Source of the DNA: Shewanella basaltis
Lineage (GTDB): Bacteria; Pseudomonadota; Gammaproteobacteria; Enterobacterales; Shewanellaceae
Reading direction: 5' to 3'
NCBI RefSeq assembly: GCF_023283885.1
Contig: NZ_JAKILA010000015.1
Location: forward strand, 1 to 64,000
Length of the DNA stretch: 64,000 nt
In this document: piece by piece, positions 20,399-30,362 of the stretch
How positions within the stretch are numbered: position 1 is the first letter of the stretch
Layout of the letters: each line of letters starts with the position of its first letter
Translations under genes and position numbers: made by a program
The notes under the pieces: generated by a model
What the model saw: the letters and a program-made list of their open reading frames with translations, nothing else
Told to the model about the DNA's origin: nothing
The model's database searches: none

Positions 20399-21013
20399 TC
20401 AAACTGTAAACTTCACTTGTAAGTTACCCTGAGTCAATGTCGCAAGTGCCTGGTTGAACACATCATGGTGTGATTTAGCCAACGCAAAATGTATTTCAAC
20501 CCTATCCGTAAACAGTTTATCTAACACTTCACCGTCATATTGAGCAATTAAGTATTCGACATCCGTCAGTTGAGCATAGTGACATATTAACCGTGCTGGG
20601 TACCTTAAATGCTTAATCTGAGTCTGTAATTTCGTCAGTCCTTGCTTGATACCCGAAGTATAAGCTCTCACTAAGCCGCCAACACCTAGCTTAGTGCCGC
20701 CAAAATAGCGCACAACAACCGCACCAAGCTCACCTACATTGGCGCCTTGTAAACACGCCAGCATAGGTTTACCAGCACTGCCAGCAGGTTCGCCATCATC
20801 GCTTGCGCCCATATCTATCGTATTTTCGGGGCTACCGGCTACAAAAGCATAACAATAATGACTGGCTCCAGGATATTGCAGCTTTATGTCAGTAAGTACT
20901 AACTTCATTGTTTGTTGATCTGGGCAATGAAACAACAAAGAGATAAAGCGGCTGTGCTTTATCTCTTCTTCTATCAATACGTTAGATTGTGGAATTAAAT
21001 AAGACTCAATCAA
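20399..21013 (-). CDS. yigZ: YigZ/IMPACT family protein
   Basis: 204 residues. The N-terminal UPF0029 domain has the family signature [25 protein letters not shown] and [23 protein letters not shown] smaller EF-G-domain-V-like C-terminal domain follows. Cytoplasmic; linked in other organisms to translation control, but the role here is unknown. Its start overlaps the pepQ stop by 8 bp, so the two form an operon, as in E. coli where yigZ follows pepQ. Confidence 0.93.
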   Translation of the reverse strand: MIESYLIPQSNVLIEEEIKHSRFISLLFHCPDQQTMKLVLTDIKLQYPGASHYCYAFVAGSPENTIDMGASDDGEPAGSAGKPMLACLQGANVGELGAVVVRYFGGTKLGVGGLVRAYTSGIKQGLTKLQTQIKHLRYPARLICHYAQLTDVEYLIAQYDGEVLDKLFTDRVEIHFALAKSHHDVFNQALATLTQGNLQVKFTV

Positions 21014-22325
21014 TTAAACCACACTCTCTTGTCATGTTTTCCACACGGTCATGGTGCACAATAACGTTATCTTCAATGCGGATCCCACCAAATGGTCTTA
21101 ACTCATCAACCGTAGTCCAATTAATAAGCCCTTTAGCCGTTGGCGTTAATTGCTCAAGTAAGGTGTCAATAATATACAGACCAGGCTCAATCGTCAGCAC
21201 TTGATTTGCTGCTAGCATTCTTGTGCAACGTAAAAAAGGATGTGCTTCTGGTGCTGCGATATGTGTGCCACGTTCATCATGGGAGTACCCGCCCATATCA
21301 TGAACTTGCAACCCCAACATGTGCCCTAACCCATGCGGGAAAAATGCACTTGTGACGCCATCAGCAACTAACTGCTCGACAGTGCCACTGGCTAACTCAA
21401 AATCAATTAATAATTGGCCAATATAATGATGGGTTGCGATATGGAGATCGACATATTTAACACCTGGTTTCATTTGCCCAATAATCGTCTGCTGCACTTT
21501 ATCTAACGCAACAATGAGCTCATAAAACCGGTTTTTTTCGAATGAATATGTGCGCGTAATGTCGGCCGCATAGCCGTGAAAATTTGCACCGGCATCAATC
21601 AAAAACGATAACCGCTGTGCGGGTTTTGTATGCTCTAATGCCGTGTAATGTAAAATTGCCGCATTTTGATTTAACGCAATAATATTACTGTATGGTACTT
21701 CATTTTCGCCCTGGCCAATTTCAAGTAAATAGCGCTGCTGAATGTCGAACTCACTGGCACCATTATAAAACGCATTTTTCGCCGCCAAATGACCTTTTAC
21801 GGCAATCTGGTTAGCTCGGCGCATACATTCGAGTTCGTACTGAGTCTTATCGGCCCGATGATAATGCAAGTAATTCATTACCGCATCAGGATTACGAGCA
21901 GAAAAACCCAGTACATCAGCAACGTCTAAATGCTCGCCAATGTAAGCCCATGACTCAATATTTTTTGGTAAATAATCGGCAATTCGATCAGGCTTGGTCA
22001 ATAATTGAATATTAAAATGTTCAGTCCAAAATGCGTGGGGGACATCGTTCACTTTATGCCAAAAATCAACAGGACGATAAAACACCAATGTGGGTTTATC
22101 TTGGCCATTTGCAATCACCCAGCAGTTGGGTGTATCTAAAATGGGTAACCAAGCTTTAAATTGTGGATTAACTTTAAAGGGATAATTTAAATCATCTAAA
22201 AACTGTCGATGTGGCTGGCCAGAGTGAATCACCAAACCAGAAAGATTTTCACGCAGACAAATATCGGCAACACGACGATTTAACTCTGTCATGTGCGCAT
22301 GATATAGATAAGCTAACTGTTCCAT
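21006..22325 (-). CDS. pepQ: Xaa-Pro dipeptidase
   Basis: A 439-residue cytoplasmic metallopeptidase of family M24 that cleaves dipeptides ending in proline. The C-terminal pita-bread domain has the metal ligands in [17 protein letters not shown] (two Asp), [16 protein letters not shown] (His) and IEPGLYII and [10 protein letters not shown] (Glu). The N-terminal domain (1-160) fits the PepQ family. 443 residues in E. coli. First gene of pepQ-yigZ and divergent from fadBA, as in E. coli. Confidence 0.95.
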   Translation of the reverse strand: MEQLAYLYHAHMTELNRRVADICLRENLSGLVIHSGQPHRQFLDDLNYPFKVNPQFKAWLPILDTPNCWVIANGQDKPTLVFYRPVDFWHKVNDVPHAFWTEHFNIQLLTKPDRIADYLPKNIESWAYIGEHLDVADVLGFSARNPDAVMNYLHYHRADKTQYELECMRRANQIAVKGHLAAKNAFYNGASEFDIQQRYLLEIGQGENEVPYSNIIALNQNAAILHYTALEHTKPAQRLSFLIDAGANFHGYAADITRTYSFEKNRFYELIVALDKVQQTIIGQMKPGVKYVDLHIATHHYIGQLLIDFELASGTVEQLVADGVTSAFFPHGLGHMLGLQVHDMGGYSHDERGTHIAAPEAHPFLRCTRMLAANQVLTIEPGLYIIDTLLEQLTPTAKGLINWTTVDELRPFGGIRIEDNVIVHHDRVENMTRECGLID

Positions 22326-22400
22326 TGACTATCCCTTCCATAAGTTTTAACCCAATAAGTCTATCACAAACAGAAAAACTCATCGCTAGATGATAAAAAA

Positions 22401-22416
22401 TTAAACGGCCGTTTAA
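22401..22416. promoter_or_regulatory. Candidate PsrA operator upstream of fadBA
   Basis: TTAAACGGCCGTTTAA is a perfect 16-bp palindrome in the pepQ/fadB gap. It fits the published PsrA pattern (G/C)AAAC(N2-4)GTTT(G/C) in its AAAC-N4-GTTT core, though not in the outer G/C. PsrA is the TetR-type repressor of beta-oxidation genes in Shewanella and Pseudomonas. It is 144 bp before the fadB start and 76 bp before pepQ, so either gene could be the target; fadBA is the known type of target. Confidence 0.55.
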
Positions 22417-22559
22417 ATTGGGTGTTGTAATTTTTCTCATTTAGTCGCACACTGACAATTAGCTGGTCAATAGATGGCCGAAACTGCTGTGATTCAAGCT
22501 TGATAACTGCACAGTAAATAAGATGTGGAAGTCGCTTTTAAGCAATAAGGAAGCAAGCA

Positions 22560-24710
22560 ATGATCTACCAAAGCCCTACCATTCAGGTTGAGTTACTTGA
22601 AGATAATATTGCCAAACTGTGCTTTAACGCACAGGGTTCGGTAAACAAGTTCGATAGAGAAACTCTAGCCTCGTTAGATGCTGCATTAGACAGCATAAAA
22701 CAAAACACTAACATTAAAGCGTTATTGCTGACATCAGCAAAAAGCACTTTTATTGTTGGCGCTGATATTACTGAATTTTTGAGTCTATTCCAGCAAGATG
22801 ATGCAACGTTACTCGCATGGGTTGAGCAGGCTAACGCGGTATTTAACAAGCTTGAAGACTTACCATTCCCAACTGCTTCTGCGGTCAATGGTTTTGCATT
22901 AGGCGGTGGTTGCGAAACCATTTTAGCCACCGATTTACGTATTGCAGACACTAATGCGCGCATTGGACTACCAGAAACCAAGCTAGGTATTATCCCAGGC
23001 TTTGGTGGCACAGTACGTTTACCACGTGTTATTGGTGCAGATAATGCCCTTGAGTGGATAACCACCGCAAAAGATCAACGTCCAGAAGATGCATTAAAAG
23101 TCGGCGCTATTGATGCCGTGGTTGCACCAGAACATTTAGAAGCGACAGCATTACAAATGCTGCATGATGCACTTAATGGCAATATTGACTGGCAAGCTCG
23201 CCGCACCAAAAAACAATCAGCACTACAGTTACCAAAACTAGAAGCCATGATGTCTTTTGCTACAGCTAAAGGCATGGTGTTCTCTGTGGCTGGTAAACAT
23301 TACCCAGCGCCAATGGCGGCCGTGAATGTTGTTGAACAAGCAGCGGGATTAGACCGTGATGGCGCGTTAAAAGTAGAAGCTCAAGCGTTTATTAAACTTG
23401 CGAAAACTGATGTTGCTCAAGCATTAATTGGTATTTTCTTAAACGACCAGTTCGTTAAAGGCAAAGCTAAAAAAGCCAGCAAATTAGCAACAGATGTAAA
23501 CCAAGCAGCGGTATTAGGTGCAGGTATTATGGGCGGTGGTATTGCTTACCAAAGCGCCAGTAAAGGCACGCCTATTGTGATGAAAGACATCGCTCAGCCT
23601 GCCTTAGATTTAGGCTTAAACGAAGCGGCTAAAATTCTTACCACACAAGTGTCTCGTGGTCGTTCTACGCCAGAGAAAATGGCGAAAGTATTAAACAATA
23701 TTACGCCGTCGTTGGACTATGCCGCGATTAAAGGCAGTGACATCGTTGTTGAAGCGGTTGTTGAACATCCAAAAGTGAAAGCAACGGTATTGGCTGAAGT
23801 TGAAGATTATGTGTCTGAAAACGCTATTATTGCATCGAACACTTCAACTATCTCAATCAACTTACTTGCAAAAAGCCTCAAAAAGCCAGAACGTTTCTGC
23901 GGTATGCATTTCTTTAACCCAGTGCATAAAATGCCATTAGTTGAAGTTATCCGTGGCGAGCACAGCTCAGATGAAACCATTGCTTCAGTTGTAGCTTACG
24001 CAAGCAAAATGGGTAAAACCCCAATCGTAGTAAACGACTGCCCAGGCTTCTTCGTTAACCGCGTGCTGTTCCCATACTTTGCTGGCTTCAGCGGTTTACT
24101 TGCTGAAGGCGCAGACTTTGCTGCCGTTGATAAAGTCATGGAAAAACAGTTTGGTTGGCCAATGGGCCCAGCTTACTTACTTGACGTTGTAGGCTTAGAC
24201 ACCGGCCATCACGCTCAGGCTGTAATGGCAGAAGGCTTCCCAGATCGTATGGGTAAAAATGGCAAAGATGCTATTGATATTATGTTTGAAAACAAGCGCC
24301 TAGGCCAAAAGAATACCAAAGGCTTTTATGCTTATTCAGTTGACAGTCGCGGTAAACCGAAAAAAGACATTGATCCAACAAGCTACGAACTACTCAGTAC
24401 AGAGTTTGGCGCATTAAAGGCATTTGAGTCAGACGAAATCATCGCTCGTTGCATGATCCCAATGATCATCGAAACGGTTCGTTGTTTAGAAGAAGGCATT
24501 ATTGCATCACCTGCTGAAGGCGATATGGGTCTAGTTTACGGTATTGGTTTCCCTCCATTCCGTGGCGGTGTATTCCGTTATTTAGACACAATGGGCGTAG
24601 CAAACTTTGTTGCCCTAGCAGACAAATACGCACACCTTGGCGGCTTATATCAAGTCACCGATGCAATGCGTGAACTTGCAGCCAACAACGGTAGTTACTA
24701 CCAAGCCTAA
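22560..24710 (+). CDS. fadB: Fatty acid oxidation complex subunit alpha
   Basis: A 716-residue multifunctional enzyme of aerobic beta-oxidation: enoyl-CoA hydratase, isomerase, 3-hydroxyacyl-CoA dehydrogenase and epimerase. The N-terminal crotonase domain (1-190) has the oxyanion-hole stretch [11 protein letters not shown] and catalytic Glu in [16 protein letters not shown]. The NAD domain begins at [21 protein letters not shown] (about 315) and includes the catalytic His in [17 protein letters not shown]. The C-terminal dehydrogenase repeats follow. AAGGAAGC precedes the ATG. Forms an alpha2-beta2 complex with FadA, encoded 22 bp downstream. Confidence 0.96.
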   Translation: MIYQSPTIQVELLEDNIAKLCFNAQGSVNKFDRETLASLDAALDSIKQNTNIKALLLTSAKSTFIVGADITEFLSLFQQDDATLLAWVEQANAVFNKLEDLPFPTASAVNGFALGGGCETILATDLRIADTNARIGLPETKLGIIPGFGGTVRLPRVIGADNALEWITTAKDQRPEDALKVGAIDAVVAPEHLEATALQMLHDALNGNIDWQARRTKKQSALQLPKLEAMMSFATAKGMVFSVAGKHYPAPMAAVNVVEQAAGLDRDGALKVEAQAFIKLAKTDVAQALIGIFLNDQFVKGKAKKASKLATDVNQAAVLGAGIMGGGIAYQSASKGTPIVMKDIAQPALDLGLNEAAKILTTQVSRGRSTPEKMAKVLNNITPSLDYAAIKGSDIVVEAVVEHPKVKATVLAEVEDYVSENAIIASNTSTISINLLAKSLKKPERFCGMHFFNPVHKMPLVEVIRGEHSSDETIASVVAYASKMGKTPIVVNDCPGFFVNRVLFPYFAGFSGLLAEGADFAAVDKVMEKQFGWPMGPAYLLDVVGLDTGHHAQAVMAEGFPDRMGKNGKDAIDIMFENKRLGQKNTKGFYAYSVDSRGKPKKDIDPTSYELLSTEFGALKAFESDEIIARCMIPMIIETVRCLEEGIIASPAEGDMGLVYGIGFPPFRGGVFRYLDTMGVANFVALADKYAHLGGLYQVTDAMRELAANNGSYYQA

Positions 24711-24729
24711 TCAGTGGGAAAGGAATTAA

Positions 24730-25896
<1,167 letters not shown>

Positions 25897-25906
25897 AAAC
25901 CATTTT

Positions 25907-25939
25907 ATTTGTCAACTGAGCCAAACTCAGTTGACAAAT
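25907..25939 (+). repeat. 14-bp perfect-stem hairpin after fadA
   Basis: The arms at 25907-25920 and 25926-25939 are exact reverse complements with a CCAAA loop. No T tract follows directly. The second hairpin, which has one, follows within 10 bp. It may protect the fadBA 3' end or act in tandem with that terminator. Confidence 0.7.
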
Positions 25940-25946
25940 AAACACG

Positions 25947-25976
25947 AAAACGAGCCATTTGGGCTCGTTTTTTTTA
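25947..25976 (+). terminator. Rho-independent terminator of fadBA
   Basis: CGAGCC (25951-25956) pairs with GGCTCG (25962-25967), extended by AAAA/TTTT arms, followed by a run of T. It is the real stop signal for fadBA. Confidence 0.85.
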
Positions 25977-26002
25977 TTTTTGAATTTTTCTGCTTTGGCT
26001 AA

Positions 26003-26018
26003 TGTTCCACGTGAAACA
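26003..26018. promoter_or_regulatory. parS site 1
   Basis: TGTTCCACGTGAAACA matches the conserved ParB-binding parS consensus TGTTNCACGTGAAACA exactly. It lies in the non-coding gap between fadA and tusA, about 24.6 kb from oriC. ParB is encoded in this window at 54360-55244. Confidence 0.92.
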
Positions 26019-26104
26019 TCTTTTATAAAAATTAAAAACGATTAACAATAACAAAAACGCATTACTGGCTCAGCAAACTTGGCAAGTTTACATGACAAGA
26101 GTAA

Positions 26105-26118
26105 CATTAGCGCTAATG
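26105..26118. repeat. 14-bp palindrome upstream of tusA
   Basis: CATTAGCGCTAATG is a perfect palindrome ending 26 bp before the tusA ATG. It may be an operator; no known factor is assigned. A related TTAGCGCTAA core occurs upstream of the atp operon. Apart from it and parS 1, the gap 25977-26144 contains nothing else I recognise. Confidence 0.5.
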
Positions 26119-26144
26119 AGATCCGCTAATATAGATTGACTGTA

Positions 26145-26390
26145 ATGACTAATATTTACGCTCAAGCACAACACCAACTCGATGCACTTGGTTTACGCTG
26201 CCCAGAACCTGTAATGATGATCCGTAAAACCGTTCGCAAAATGGCTGAAGGTGAAACCTTATTAATCATTGCAGATGATCCAGCCACCACTAGAGATATT
26301 CCAAGTTTTTGTGAATTCATGGACCATACCCTAGTTGCCAGTGATACGAGCAAAACGCCATACCATTATTTATTAAAGAAAGGACTGTAA
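26145..26390 (+). CDS. tusA: Sulfur carrier protein TusA
   Basis: 81 residues from the ATG at 26145, the same length as E. coli TusA; a TTG at 26136 would add three residues. It accepts persulfide sulfur from IscS and passes it on for 2-thiouridine in tRNA. The active cysteine is in [14 protein letters not shown] (Cys19), and [16 protein letters not shown] is the second conserved block. No clear ribosome site is visible. Followed directly by the MOSC gene. Confidence 0.95.
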   Translation: MTNIYAQAQHQLDALGLRCPEPVMMIRKTVRKMAEGETLLIIADDPATTRDIPSFCEFMDHTLVASDTSKTPYHYLLKKGL

Positions 26391-26393
26391 TTG

Positions 26394-26837
26394 ATGAACA
26401 TCACATTGGAAGCGATTGCGTATAAAACAGCAAAACGCGGCGTAATGAAACCGACATTTTGTGCCAATGTGACATTAGAGCGCGGAGTCGAAAACGATAT
26501 TTTTGGTCGACCTGGAAAACGACAAGTGACCGTCATGTCAAAACAGCAATGGCAAAAAGCCTGTCAACAAGTTAATGCTGATTTAGATTGGTTAACACGA
26601 AGAGCAAATCTATTAATTGATGGTTATGAATTTAGTGCTGATGATGTGGGTAAAACGATTTCAATTGGTACAGAGTTAAAACTTGAAATCACAGGAGAGA
26701 CCGATCCATGTAAAAAAATGGAAATGGCTCATACAGGACTAGAACAAGCATTAACACCAGACTGGCGTGGTGGTGTGACTTGTCGTGTAATTCAAGCGGG
26801 AATAATACAACCTAATGACATCATCACCATCGACTAG
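26394..26837 (+). CDS. MOSC-domain protein
   Basis: 147 residues from the ATG at 26394; the TTG just before it is less likely. Weak but consistent resemblance to the MOSC domain, the sulfur-transfer domain of molybdenum cofactor sulfurases: RRANLLIDG, GTELKLEITGETDPCKKM with the conserved cysteine, and GVTCRVIQAGIIQPNDII near the end. A stand-alone MOSC protein behind the sulfur carrier TusA (3 bp apart) suggests sulfur trafficking, which is inference. No partner enzyme is visible. Confidence 0.8.
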   Translation: MNITLEAIAYKTAKRGVMKPTFCANVTLERGVENDIFGRPGKRQVTVMSKQQWQKACQQVNADLDWLTRRANLLIDGYEFSADDVGKTISIGTELKLEITGETDPCKKMEMAHTGLEQALTPDWRGGVTCRVIQAGIIQPNDIITID

Positions 26838-27114
26838 CATTACGACCTCATCACATTTTTTGTACTAAACTCTACCAGCCATAACTTAATGCCTGTTAAT
26901 CACTAATAGGCATTTTTGTTAACCTCTGTCATCAATTGAAACAGATTTGTTGTACACCTCATCGACGAATTATGCGATAAAGGGTCATTCTAAAAAAAAC
27001 ACTCGCAATAAAGCCATATACGAATGGTCTAATTCTATTGTACATCATAAAATTAGACGAGTATTGAGCTTGATTAAATCCACAAAAGTAAAACGACAAC
27101 GGATAATCTACGCC

Positions 27115-30100
27115 ATGTTAACGCAAAAAATAACTCCACTTTATACAGCTGTGGCCCTTTCTCTGGGGCTTTCTAATATTGCCTTTGCCGAAGACGAAAA
27201 AGCCAAATGGCAAGTCAATGCACCAGAAAAAGCACCACTAACTCAAATTGACATCAATGTGACGGAAGGCACATGGATGAATGTTAACGTATCGCCAGAC
27301 GGTAAACATATCGTATTTGACCTACTAGGTGATATTTATCAAATGCCAATCTCGGGCGGCGAAGCCAAACCATTAGCGCAGGGAATCGCCTGGCAAATGC
27401 AGCCTGTTTACAGCCCTGATGGAAAATACATTGCCTTCACAAGTGATGAAGATGGTGGCGATAATATTTGGGTTATGAACGCAGATGGCTCAAATCCACA
27501 TCCAGTCACTAAAGAAACCTTCAGATTACTGAATAGCCCAGCTTGGAGCCCAGATTCTCAGTACCTAGTGGCACGTAAACATTTTACTGGCACACGCAGC
27601 TTAGGTGCTGGTGAAGTTTGGATGTATCACGTGGCTGGCGGTGAAGGTGTTAAATTAACCGAGCGCCCAAACGAACAAAAGGATTTAGGTGAGCCGGCCT
27701 ACTCACCAGACGGCCGCTACATTTACTTTAGCCAGGACGCAACGCCAGGTAAAACCTTTCACTACTCAAAAGACTCAGTAAAAGGCATCTACAAAATTAA
27801 GCGTTATGACACCCAAACTGGCGATATCGAAGTATTGATTGAAGGTACCGGTGGTGCAATCCGCCCAACGCCAAGTCCAGACGGTAAAACCATGGCTTAC
27901 ATTAAACGCGATGGTTTTCAGTCGACACTGTATTCACTTGATTTAAAGTCTGGTGAAGAAACAAAACTCTATGACAAACTTGATCGGGATATGCAAGAAA
28001 CATGGGCAATTCATGGTGTGTACCCAACCATGTCGTGGACCAAAGACAACAAGCACATAATATTTTGGGCCAAAGGCAAAATTAATCAGCTTGATGTTAA
28101 CAGTAAGCAAATTACAGACATTCCCTTTAGCATCAAAACGCAACGCGACATTCAACCTGCTGTGCGCTTTACACAAAACCTTGATCAGGATGATTTTGAT
28201 GTAAAAATGTTACGTATGGCACAAGTATCACCTGACGGTGAAAAAGTGGTATTTGAAGCCTTAGGTAAAATTTGGATCCGCGATATCAAAGACGGTAAAC
28301 ATAAGCGCCTTACTCGTTTAGATGATGATATTAATGAGCTATTTCCGCAGTGGTCACGCGACGGTAAAGACATTGTATTTACAACCTGGAATGACCAACA
28401 ACAAGGTAGCGTGAGTGTGATCAGTGCACGAGGCGGTAAAGCCAAAGTATTAACCAGTGAGCCAGGTAAATACGTTGAGCCAACCTTCTCTCCTAATGGC
28501 GACTATATTGTTTATCGTAAAGCACGTGGCGGTTATATGACACCACGCACCTGGTCACAAGAGCCGGGTTTATACAAAGTCGATATCAAAGGTAAAAAAA
28601 CTACCAAGCTAACCGCCAGCGGTCACCAACCACAATTTGGTGCAGATTCAGACCGAGTGTACTTTATGGACTTTGGTAAAACGCCTGAGTTTGCTTCAAT
28701 CGGCATGAATGGTTTTGAAAAGCGTACCCACTACACTAGCGACCACGCCACAGAGTTTCGTTTATCACCTAATGGGGAGCATCTCGCATTCGCAGAACGC
28801 TTTAGAGTATATGTCACTCCGTTTGCTAAGCACGGCGAAACCATCGCCATTGGACCTAAAGCAACAAACTTACCTATCACTCAGTTAAGTGCTCGTGCGG
28901 GAGAAAGTATTAGCTGGAACGGTAAAAATAATCAACTGTACTGGACATTAGGCCCTGAACTATATCAAGCCGATGTAGACACTCAATATACTAAATCTGA
29001 TACAAAAGTTGATCCTCAAATAACGCCAATAGGGTTTAAAGATAAAGCTGATGTTCCACGTGGAACAGTGGCGTTTACCGGTGGTAAAGTTATCACCATG
29101 GAAAACGATCAGGTGATTGATAATGGTGTCGTTATCGTAAAAGACAACAAGATTGTCAGTGTTGGAGACTCAAATACCGCAATTCCTGAAAATGCCCAAG
29201 TAATCGATATTAGTGGCAAAACCATTATGCCTGGCTTATTTGATGCACATGCCCATGGTGGTCAAGCAGACGATGAAATTATCCCGCAGCAAAACTGGGC
29301 TTTATATTCTGGCTTATCCCTTGGGGTTACTTCTATTCATGACCCATCAAATGATACTACCGAAATTTTTGCCGCGTCTGAGCAACAAAAAGCGGGCAAA
29401 ATTGTTGGCCCACGTATTTTCTCCACCGGTACCATTTTGTATGGTGCAAACCTACCCGGTTACACCTCGCATGTTGATTCATTAGACGATGCCAAGTTTC
29501 ACCTAGAGCGTCTTAAAAAAGTCGGCGCATTCAGTGTTAAAAGCTACAACCAACCTCGTCGAGATCAACGTCAGCAAATTATTGCCGCTGCGCGAGAACT
29601 TGAAATGATGGTAGTACCTGAGGGTGGTAGTTTATTACAGCACAACTTGTCAATGGCGGCTGATGGACACACCACCTTAGAACACTCATTACCTGTGGCA
29701 TCTATTTACAGTGACATTAAGCAATTTTGGAGCCAGACCAAAGTTAACTACACGCCAACACTTGTTGTGTCTTATGGGGGCATATCGGGTGAACATTACT
29801 GGTACGACAAAACCGATGTCTGGGCTCATCCACGTTTAAGCATGTACGTACCACATGACATTTTAGATGCACGCTCAATGCGCAGAACCACCGCACCAGA
29901 TGAACACTATAACCATTTTAATGTTGCCAGAGTTGCAAACGAGCTTAATGATTTAGGTGTGAAAGTAAATATTGGTGCTCATGGACAGCGTGAAGGTTTA
30001 GCGGCTCATTGGGAAATGTGGATGTTTGCACAAGGCGGCATGACTAATATGGACGTACTGAAAACGGCAACCATAAATCCAGCAACCACCTTTGGCATGG

Positions 30101-30297
30101 ACCATCAATTAGGATCGATTAAAGTAGGTAAGCTTGCTGATTTAATCGTGATAGATGGTAATCCATTAGCCGATATCCGCAGTACCGACAAAGTGACATA
30201 CACCATGATTAACGGTAAGTTATTTGATTCAGAAACAATGAATCAACTTAATGGTGATAAACATAAACGTAAGCCATTTTTCTTTGAAAAAAACTAA
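27115..30297 (+). CDS. Exported beta-propeller/amidohydrolase fusion protein
   Basis: 1060 residues from the ATG at 27115, where a signal peptide begins (cleavage likely after IAFA). The frame is open back to 26947, but that part is lysine-rich and unlike a leader. Residues about 35-610 are TolB-like PD40 repeats (VSPDGKHIVF, YSPDGKYIAF, WSPDSQYLV, PSPDGKTMAY and others), forming one or two beta-propellers. Residues about 640-1060 are a metal-dependent amidohydrolase: HAH at His712/His714, EHS and GAHGQRE ligand regions, and GSIKVGKLADLIVIDGNPL at the end. Periplasmic; probably a peptidase or cyclic amide hydrolase with a gating propeller, substrate unknown. parS 2 lies inside it. Confidence 0.88.
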   Translation: MLTQKITPLYTAVALSLGLSNIAFAEDEKAKWQVNAPEKAPLTQIDINVTEGTWMNVNVSPDGKHIVFDLLGDIYQMPISGGEAKPLAQGIAWQMQPVYSPDGKYIAFTSDEDGGDNIWVMNADGSNPHPVTKETFRLLNSPAWSPDSQYLVARKHFTGTRSLGAGEVWMYHVAGGEGVKLTERPNEQKDLGEPAYSPDGRYIYFSQDATPGKTFHYSKDSVKGIYKIKRYDTQTGDIEVLIEGTGGAIRPTPSPDGKTMAYIKRDGFQSTLYSLDLKSGEETKLYDKLDRDMQETWAIHGVYPTMSWTKDNKHIIFWAKGKINQLDVNSKQITDIPFSIKTQRDIQPAVRFTQNLDQDDFDVKMLRMAQVSPDGEKVVFEALGKIWIRDIKDGKHKRLTRLDDDINELFPQWSRDGKDIVFTTWNDQQQGSVSVISARGGKAKVLTSEPGKYVEPTFSPNGDYIVYRKARGGYMTPRTWSQEPGLYKVDIKGKKTTKLTASGHQPQFGADSDRVYFMDFGKTPEFASIGMNGFEKRTHYTSDHATEFRLSPNGEHLAFAERFRVYVTPFAKHGETIAIGPKATNLPITQLSARAGESISWNGKNNQLYWTLGPELYQADVDTQYTKSDTKVDPQITPIGFKDKADVPRGTVAFTGGKVITMENDQVIDNGVVIVKDNKIVSVGDSNTAIPENAQVIDISGKTIMPGLFDAHAHGGQADDEIIPQQNWALYSGLSLGVTSIHDPSNDTTEIFAASEQQKAGKIVGPRIFSTGTILYGANLPGYTSHVDSLDDAKFHLERLKKVGAFSVKSYNQPRRDQRQQIIAAARELEMMVVPEGGSLLQHNLSMAADGHTTLEHSLPVASIYSDIKQFWSQTKVNYTPTLVVSYGGISGEHYWYDKTDVWAHPRLSMYVPHDILDARSMRRTTAPDEHYNHFNVARVANELNDLGVKVNIGAHGQREGLAAHWEMWMFAQGGMTNMDVLKTATINPATTFGMDHQLGSIKVGKLADLIVIDGNPLADIRSTDKVTYTMINGKLFDSETMNQLNGDKHKRKPFFFEKN
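29052..29067. promoter_or_regulatory. parS site 2, inside a coding region
   Basis: TGTTCCACGTGGAACA is a perfect palindromic parS variant inside the propeller/amidohydrolase gene, encoding part of DVPRGT. It sits at the linker between the propeller and hydrolase domains. It is about 21.5 kb from oriC. Confidence 0.9.
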
Positions 30298-30315
30298 CGG
30301 TTAATCTCTACACAA

Positions 30316-30347
30316 AAAAAGGGTGTTCCACGTGGAACACCCTTTTT
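30316..30347. terminator. Bidirectional terminator built around parS site 3
   Basis: A perfect 32-bp palindrome: five A, GGG, the parS palindrome TGTTCCACGTGGAACA (30324-30339), CCC and five T. It lies in the 65-bp gap between two convergent genes (propeller fusion and tag). As RNA it would fold to a GC-rich stem followed by U on either strand, a textbook bidirectional terminator. The parS sequence is identical to site 2. Confidence 0.88.
30324..30339. promoter_or_regulatory. parS site 3
   Basis: Exact palindrome TGTTCCACGTGGAACA, the same 16-mer as site 2. About 20.2 kb from oriC. It is nested in the terminator at 30316-30347. Confidence 0.92.
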
Positions 30348-30362
30348 AATTGGTATAATAAA

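Noticed and set aside
22461..22477. FadR operator upstream of fadB
   Set aside because: Only the left half (AGCTGGTC) matches; the right half does not, so I do not list it as a feature.
26947..27114. A 56-codon N-terminal extension of the propeller/amidohydrolase gene
   Set aside because: The extension is lysine-rich and not protein-like; a clear signal peptide begins at the ATG at 27115.
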